NCBI GenBank assembly: GCA_015179045.1
Contig: WHUZ01000011.1
Location: 372,001 to 436,000, forward strand
Reading direction: 5' to 3'
DNA length: 64,000 bases
From: Kalaharituber pfeilii
Lineage: Eukaryota; Ascomycota; Pezizomycetes; Pezizales; Pezizaceae
Shown here: positions 58,499 through 64,000 of the stretch, in pieces
Position numbering within the stretch: position 1 is the first letter of the stretch
Layout: each line of letters begins with the position of its first letter
Notes under the pieces: generated by a model
What the model saw: only the letters and a program-made list of their open reading frames with translations
The model's database searches: none
Told to the model about the DNA's origin: nothing
Translations under genes and position numbers: made by a program

Positions 58499-61016
58499 CG
58501 ATGCTTGGCACTTGGTCTCATAATCAGACTTAGTCAGCAGTCGCATGAAATGTGGTTACGCTGACTACTTTGCATTTTGAACTCAGGACAACAAATGCAA
58601 TTTAGATAGCCCCACATGCACTTTATTTGCCATATATGTTTCGTCTCATTTATGTCTTTTCTAGATCTCGCAAACACAAGATACGAGGAGGTAGTAGCTT
58701 TCTAGAGAGTACCTCGTTCTGCACCCGTCTAGCTGGGATTGCCATGTTGACGCACGAAACAATGGTACTCTAAACATACCTCGGATCAATTGACAAAGTT
58801 ACTTACCTGCTTATAATTGGCCTTGGGCATAAAGTATGAGTACTCTACATCTGCAAGTAAGCGCGTGCGCAACTTCAAAAGCTGCAATGTAATATCGAGA
58901 CTGCAATGTAATAGGCCCCATGCAACTGTTCAAGATATGCAAGATACCCAGTAGATTCAGATACATGTCGATAAATTGCCCGTTGCTAGCCAATTGCAAG
59001 GACAAAGGGCCCAACGCAGGTATTGCTGGAGCGGATCAACCCGCCCGCCCCATAGAACGTTTCTGTATGGTTTTCTATGGTTGATTTTCTGTTCCTGAAT
59101 AGAATAGTATGCATTTCTGCATCGTCCCTGGCCTCGTGATAGCTGACCGTACCAATCACGTCAAATGTCCGACCGTAACCCCACTTTAAAACATAACTAG
59201 GTTAACCTTGCTGACAACTACATTCCCTTCAACATCGCTAAACTTCTACACTCCATGATGAGACCTAAGGTTAAGCTTCTAAGTCAATCTTTTGCTTCTC
59301 TGGACATCCGGAACCCCTGAAAGACCATACCGTCTGTTCTCTGGCATAGTGTATTGTTCAAAGGCAGCCGGTACCCAGGCGGGATACCAATAATATGCCT
59401 GCTCACATTCGGCTGAACCAGACACGATTCTACGGTCCAATACAACGTCCAATAATGTCCAGGTCTTTATCTGGAGGCACAGTGCATCTGATTCTCAGCT
59501 GCCAAAATGAAGACCAAGACGCTGCAACCCGTGACCTGTTTTCGCCATGCAACCGCCGCCGCCCACCCCCCGCCCTCACCCCCCGCCCTCACCCCCCCGC
59601 CCTCACCCCCGATCACCTAATGACGTTCCAACCCGAAGGCACTACGTAACTGCAACGCTGAACCAGCGCGCATATCCGCGGCAGTTTGCATTTCGCGCCA
59701 GCTTTGCCAGCTCTACAACCCGAAGGGGCATCTCGACGCAATTGCTGGACACTTGCCTTCCTGGCCTGAAGAGGCTCGGGCAGCAGCGGCTATGGCTTCT
59801 GGTGCTGTAAAGAAAGATAAAAATTTAGGGCCCACGATATGCTAGTGGTTGTGGCTCCTCCAAGCCTGCGAAGTGCATATCGATAATCGGACTGTAGGAC
59901 GCACTCCACTGATTTGTGTGGTGCGGTGCTGTGCGTGCTGTGTAGAAGGACTGCAGACGCTGGATTGCGCACCTAGCAATTATTGCTGCCTGGTCGTGCT
60001 ACTTACAAGCACAGATAGCAGAGGAAGCCGCTGGTTCCGGAACGCGATCAGGAGTAAGTGAAGGAACGTTGGTCCCAGCATACATGCTCCGGCAGGCCAA
60101 ATACAACATGCCGCTGTGTACCTCACGATGCTGGCGCCGGATATGACAGATAGGGTGCAGAGCACGAACTGGACGGTGGACGCCCAGGTGCACTTTACCC
60201 CAAGTACTAGTAGCTCTCTAATGGACTTGCACTGGTGGCCGGTCTCAGGATGCCGGGGGGCAGGAGGAGAGGAAGAGGGGCGCCGGTGGTGGTTCTCCGG
60301 GGCTGAGCCCGGGAAGAAGGGCGTAAACGAAAAGACCATCTGGCGCACTGCCAGGAGTAGTTTGGTTGCGCGGCGGATGCGGTTGGAGCGGGGCGGCCGT
60401 CCTGCGGCCGTCCTTTTAAATACCGAGCCCCTTCGGCCCCTTCTCTACCATCCGACATACCGAGCCTGCCCCTCCACTATAGCACACCTGCTGCCCCAGT
60501 CCCACGCTTATAGCCACTGTTCGCACAGGAAAATCAATCACAGCCGCCTGAAGTTCTTGGATCTCGTCTAGCTCAGGTGCTCAACACTGCACTGCAGACC
60601 CTGCACCACGATTGGGTAACCACAATCACGACATCTCAAAACCGTTTCCGCTAGTTACTTCACTGCTCGCCGAGCAGCAATTCCACCGGAATCCTAGTGA
60701 GTTGCAAATCAAAAGGTACGTTAAAAGAAGAAAAAAGAAAGGAGGTTTTTTTTTTATAGTGAGTTATTTTATATATAAAAAAAAAAATTTACCGCCGTAG
60801 TGTGATTGTTCCTGTTGCATGAGTCAAAGTCCCTACTGTCGATAGCAAATGATCCCAATGGAATTGACAGCCGCCAAAATTCTTTCACTCGTCTTTCTAA
60901 CTCAGCACTAGACTACACAACCTCTACCGTATCGGTCCTGTTCCTCATTGCTCAAAGTTGCACTGACGTTTCACCCCGCAATTGATTCGCATACTCAGAC
61001 TCCGTCTCAGGGCATC
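58499..61016. other. Intergenic region, no gene seen
   Basis: It contains a short CCCCGCCCTCACC tandem (about 59563-59610), a GC-rich patch at 60230-60430 and A/T runs at 60720-60790. None of the open frames has a recognisable domain. Confidence 0.4.
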
Positions 61017-63271
61017 ATGACTCCACCATCGGCAGTTCTCAGTGAGATGGGGGTGCACACGGTCACGGCTACCTCTGCAGTCACCAATAGAAGCCCGCTG
61101 ACTGTGAGTGGTGTTGCTGCGAGGCGGGCAAAGAGTGCCCCACTCAAGGCCGGCATTGCTGCAGCCGCCAGCAGTGACATGTTTAAAGGCAAAGTAAGGT
61201 TTCTCCGCTGGTCACAGCTCCTGCATTGGCCAGGGCCGGCTGAAATGCATCAAATGGATCTCAGAGAAGGGCAATTGTGCTAATCATTCTTTTTTAGGCG
61301 CCTTGGAAGCCAATGGCAAAGCGATGGGATCGTATGTAGTCCATACCAATTGCATTTTTGCTCACAATGCATGCTTACCAGGGCTTCATATGCAGACCGG
61401 CTAAGCACGGAAAGCAAGTCGAGAAAAGTAAGTCGTCATTTAACACTTAGCGGCAGCGAGGCAGTATATGCTAAGTATATGGCTAGCCCTCATCCCTAAA
61501 GGGTGCCGCAAAGTACCTTGCTACTCCCGGTATGAATCCAATGTTGTGAATCTCAGTTCCTCGAGTAAGATGTTGACAATCCGCTTAAGGTATGATATCC
61601 CTTGGTGGTGGCTTGCCTTCAAGCGATTATTTTCCCTTTCACCAGTTGGATGTCAAGGTTCCAGCTTTGGGACATTTCATGGAGGAAGAGACCGCAAAGA
61701 ATGGGGTAACCATCTCGATTGGGAAACATGATACAACCGAAGGGAAGTCTGCATTTGGTACGTTGGACATGTATGAAGAGGCTAGCAAGTTCATTGGCTC
61801 ACAACGATTTCCCTCAGATTTGGCTATTGCATTGAACTATGGTCAGGGTACAGGGTCTGCTCAACTATTAAGATGGATAACTGAGCATACTGAGGCATGC
61901 ATCCCATGTGAAAGAGCGGGCAAACTTTGGATTTTCGAGGGCTGAAAGCTGACGAGGGCTGTAGATCATCCATAACCCACCTTATCAGGACTGGCACTGT
62001 ATTACTTCTGTTGGTAGCACATCATCACTTGAGATAGTTTTCCGCATGTTTCTCGAGCGCGGGGACTACCTGCTCACCGAGGAGTTTGCTTTCTCTAGTG
62101 CTGTGGAGACTGCCCTCCCAATGGGAGCGAAGATGTGCGGAATAAAACTGGATGACGAAGGGCTGATCCCAGAACACTTGGATGAAATTCTCTCCAATTG
62201 GGATGAAGAAGCCAGAGGAGCGCGCAAGCCATTTTTACTATACACTGTGCCGTATGTTTCATCAGTTATAACTAACGCAGAAACTGGGGCCTAGAATCTA
62301 ACGTGGTGAAACTAGTTCCGGCCATAATCCAACAGGAGCCACTCAGGGGACAGAACGTCGTAAGGCAATTTACGCGGTGGCACAGAAGCATGATATGATT
62401 ATCGTTGAAGATGAGCCTTATTACTTCCTTCAGATGGATCCGTATCAGGGTGCAGGAGCACCCCCGGTTCCTGCTCCAGCCTCTCATGAGGAGTTCCTTA
62501 AGGCCTTAGTTCCGTCGTTCGTTAGACTTGACACTGACGGCAGAGTAATCCGCCTTGACTCATTTTCCAAGGTTATTTCTCCGGGATCCAGAATTGGGTG
62601 GGCAGTGTTGTGCGAACAGCTTGCTGAACGCATGGTTCGCCACAACGAAGTCTCCGTCCAAAATCCTGCTGGCTTCTCTCAGATTATTCTTTACAAGTTG
62701 TTGGATGAGCAATGGGGACACGCGGGATACCTTGATTGGTTGATCCATATGAGGTCTGAGTATACTAGCAGGCGCAATGTCATTCTAAATGCCTGTGAAA
62801 AGTATTTGCCGAAGCCCGTAGTGAGCTGGACACCTCCAGCAGCAGGAATGTTTGTATGTGGCTTTTTATTTCTTTAATCACTCTTCCCCAGACTACCTTG
62901 ACATGATGAACGAGACTAACATGTGCGTGTAGTTGTGGTTGAAACTTGATGGAAGCAAGCATCCACAGTATGGAAAGCAGTCACTTCACTCTATTGAACA
63001 GGAAATTTTCCGCGCCGCCATTGAGAACAAAGTCTTAGTTTCTCCTGGTAGTTGGTTCTCCTCTGAGAGAGACGTTCCAATTACCCAATTATTCTTCAGA
63101 GCAACATTTGCAGCTGCGCAGGTAAGTTCATGCAGCACTCCAGGCAATGCAGGAAATATAGTGTGTATGGAATTATTCAATTTATTAACGTACGTGTCTC
63201 GACAGGCTGATGCTATGGTGGAAGCTATCAGACGCTTTGGTCAGGCAGTGAGAAAAGCATTTGAGTTGTAG
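61017..63271 (+). CDS. aro8: Aromatic amino acid aminotransferase, Aro8/kynurenine-aminotransferase type
   Basis: Nine exons: 61017-61193, 61298-61331, 61396-61427, 61487-61529, 61590-61894, 61965-62251, 62316-62853, 62933-63121 and 63206-63271, giving 556 residues. Landmarks of class I PLP aminotransferases are ISLGGGLPSSDYFPF, SVGSTSSLE, the SGHNPTGA loop, EDEPYYF and the PLP lysine at about 378 in SFSKVISPGSRIGW. It should transfer amino groups from Tyr, Phe, Trp or kynurenine to 2-oxo acids in the cytosol. The first 59 residues are an Ala/Ser/Val-rich extension that could hold an organelle signal, but this is unproven. Intron 5 appears to start with GC (gag|gcatgc) instead of GT, because only that donor keeps the frame and the conserved HTE-IIHNPPYQDW junction. 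Several exons are only 32-43 nt and were placed by phase and family sequence. Confidence 0.92.
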
Positions 63272-64000
63272 CTGTCTTGACGGAATATTCGTACCAACGT
63301 GGTTGGATAGATCCTTCGCCGTGGAATAATTCACCAGCCGCTTAAGCATTGTATTCTTTACTTCCTCATTGGTCAATTGTACAGAATAAGAAAGAAAAAG
63401 AAAAGATACCCGATATAGTGTTTAGTATGACCTTTGCATGCAGGAAAAATTCTTGACTAGTAGTAGACCAGAGGTTTTGAGCTTTTTCTCATTTTATTTT
63501 TAGGTTGCTTGTTTTGTTTTGTTTTGTTTTGCTTTCTTTGCTACTCGGCGCAGATGATGCAGTAATACTCTTTTTGTGCTTTCAAATCTTATACTTCTTT
63601 TTAGGTAGTCTCGTAACCAGTTTTCTAGGTACTTGGTTGACGTGTAGTTAATTCAATCTGGTTGCACTACCCCTTATAGTTCATTCAAGTTGCCTCTACA
63701 ATTCCTATATTGCACAAGGTGCAGTGTGATACCTGATACACCGCATCCACCATTTGGATACGCTATACTAGAGCAATGTCATGCCGGATTATCTACCAGC
63801 ATTGAATGCTGTGCCTGATTTTGTGCGTGTCGGCCTGATGAAGGTTTGCACTATCGTATTAAAGGCTCTGTGAGCACACTCAGAATGGTGACCGGTGCCG
63901 ATGTTGCTGCTTGGTCTCCTGCGACCTGCCTCGGTGACGCCGAATATGCCCATTGTTGTAGCAGGGCCCAAACAAGAAGCATTGCAAAAGAGATAGAAGC
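63272..64000. other. 3' flank of aro8 and intergenic DNA, no gene seen
   Basis: T-rich and TTTTG-repeat DNA (gttttgttttgttttg near 63510) follows the stop codon. The rest has no readable gene up to the window end. Confidence 0.4.

Noticed and set aside
61935..62315. Alternative aro8 splicing through the AG at 62279-62280
   Set aside because: That acceptor breaks the frame and loses the NPTG loop. The acceptor at 62314-62315 restores SGHNPTGA.
1..64000. CRISPR arrays, rRNA genes, bacterial operons or virus-like genes
   Set aside because: No regularly spaced repeats of that kind, no rRNA-like sequence and no viral replication or capsid motif were seen. All genes have eukaryotic intron structure or fungal family identity.

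Overview
The window reads as nuclear DNA of a filamentous ascomycete (Pezizomycotina). The evidence is many short introns (about 47-125 nt) with GT..AG borders and CTAAC-like branch points, together with a typical fungal gene set: a Snt2-type chromatin reader, Wss1, Yth1, a Nif1/Dsf2-type SEL1 protein, a Ydj1-type DnaJ, prefoldin 2, HapC (NF-YB), a DUF1776 protein and an Aro8-type aminotransferase. Genes are far apart, at about 12 per 64 kb, and are separated by low-complexity tracts, homopolymers and decayed DNA transposons. This suggests a repeat-bearing, gene-sparse genome. I would not name a genus.

Layout. 1-4802 (+): the 3' part of a SNT2 homologue, whose start lies before the window. 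4803-10800: pyrimidine-rich 3' flank, then intergenic DNA with a palindrome and mariner/pogo-like non-autonomous elements. 10804-12270 (-): WSS1-type DNA-protein-crosslink protease. 12890-16480: a second mariner-like MITE, a third unrelated MITE and otherwise featureless DNA. 16597-18528 (+): a secreted multicopper oxidase of the bilirubin-oxidase type. 21151-22722 (+): DUF1776 protein. 23204-24698 (-): GH18 chitinase with an N-terminal membrane anchor. 27510-28202: pogo-type relic. 28518-29530 (+): YTH1/CPSF30. 29953-30396: probable solo LTR. 30894-31867 (-): FAR-17a/AIG1-like membrane protein. 34-36 kb: G-run, CTGGG-repeat and C-run region. 36348-38990 (+): Nif1/Dsf2-like SEL1 protein. 41140-42620 (-): YDJ1 homologue with a CASQ farnesylation tail. 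43-50.7 kb: AT-richer decayed DNA with a histidyl-tRNA synthetase pseudogene and a tRNA-like sequence. 50737-51318 (+): prefoldin subunit 2. 55626-56525 (+): HapC/NF-YB. 58001-58498: second pogo relic, on the opposite strand to the first. 61017-63271 (+): Aro8-like aminotransferase.

The genes form no obvious metabolic cluster. They are mostly housekeeping genes: chromatin, mRNA 3'-end formation, protein folding, CCAAT-dependent transcription and amino-acid metabolism. The two enzymes with a possible lifestyle role are the multicopper oxidase and the membrane-anchored chitinase, both next to repeat-rich intergenic DNA.

Exon borders were read by eye from splice signals, reading-frame phase and remembered family conservation. 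They are well supported for most genes and less certain for the 5' half of YTH1. No new molecular system is evident. The most unusual content is the set of related TA-flanked transposon families and two oppositely oriented relics that keep a CENP-B-like DNA-binding segment.
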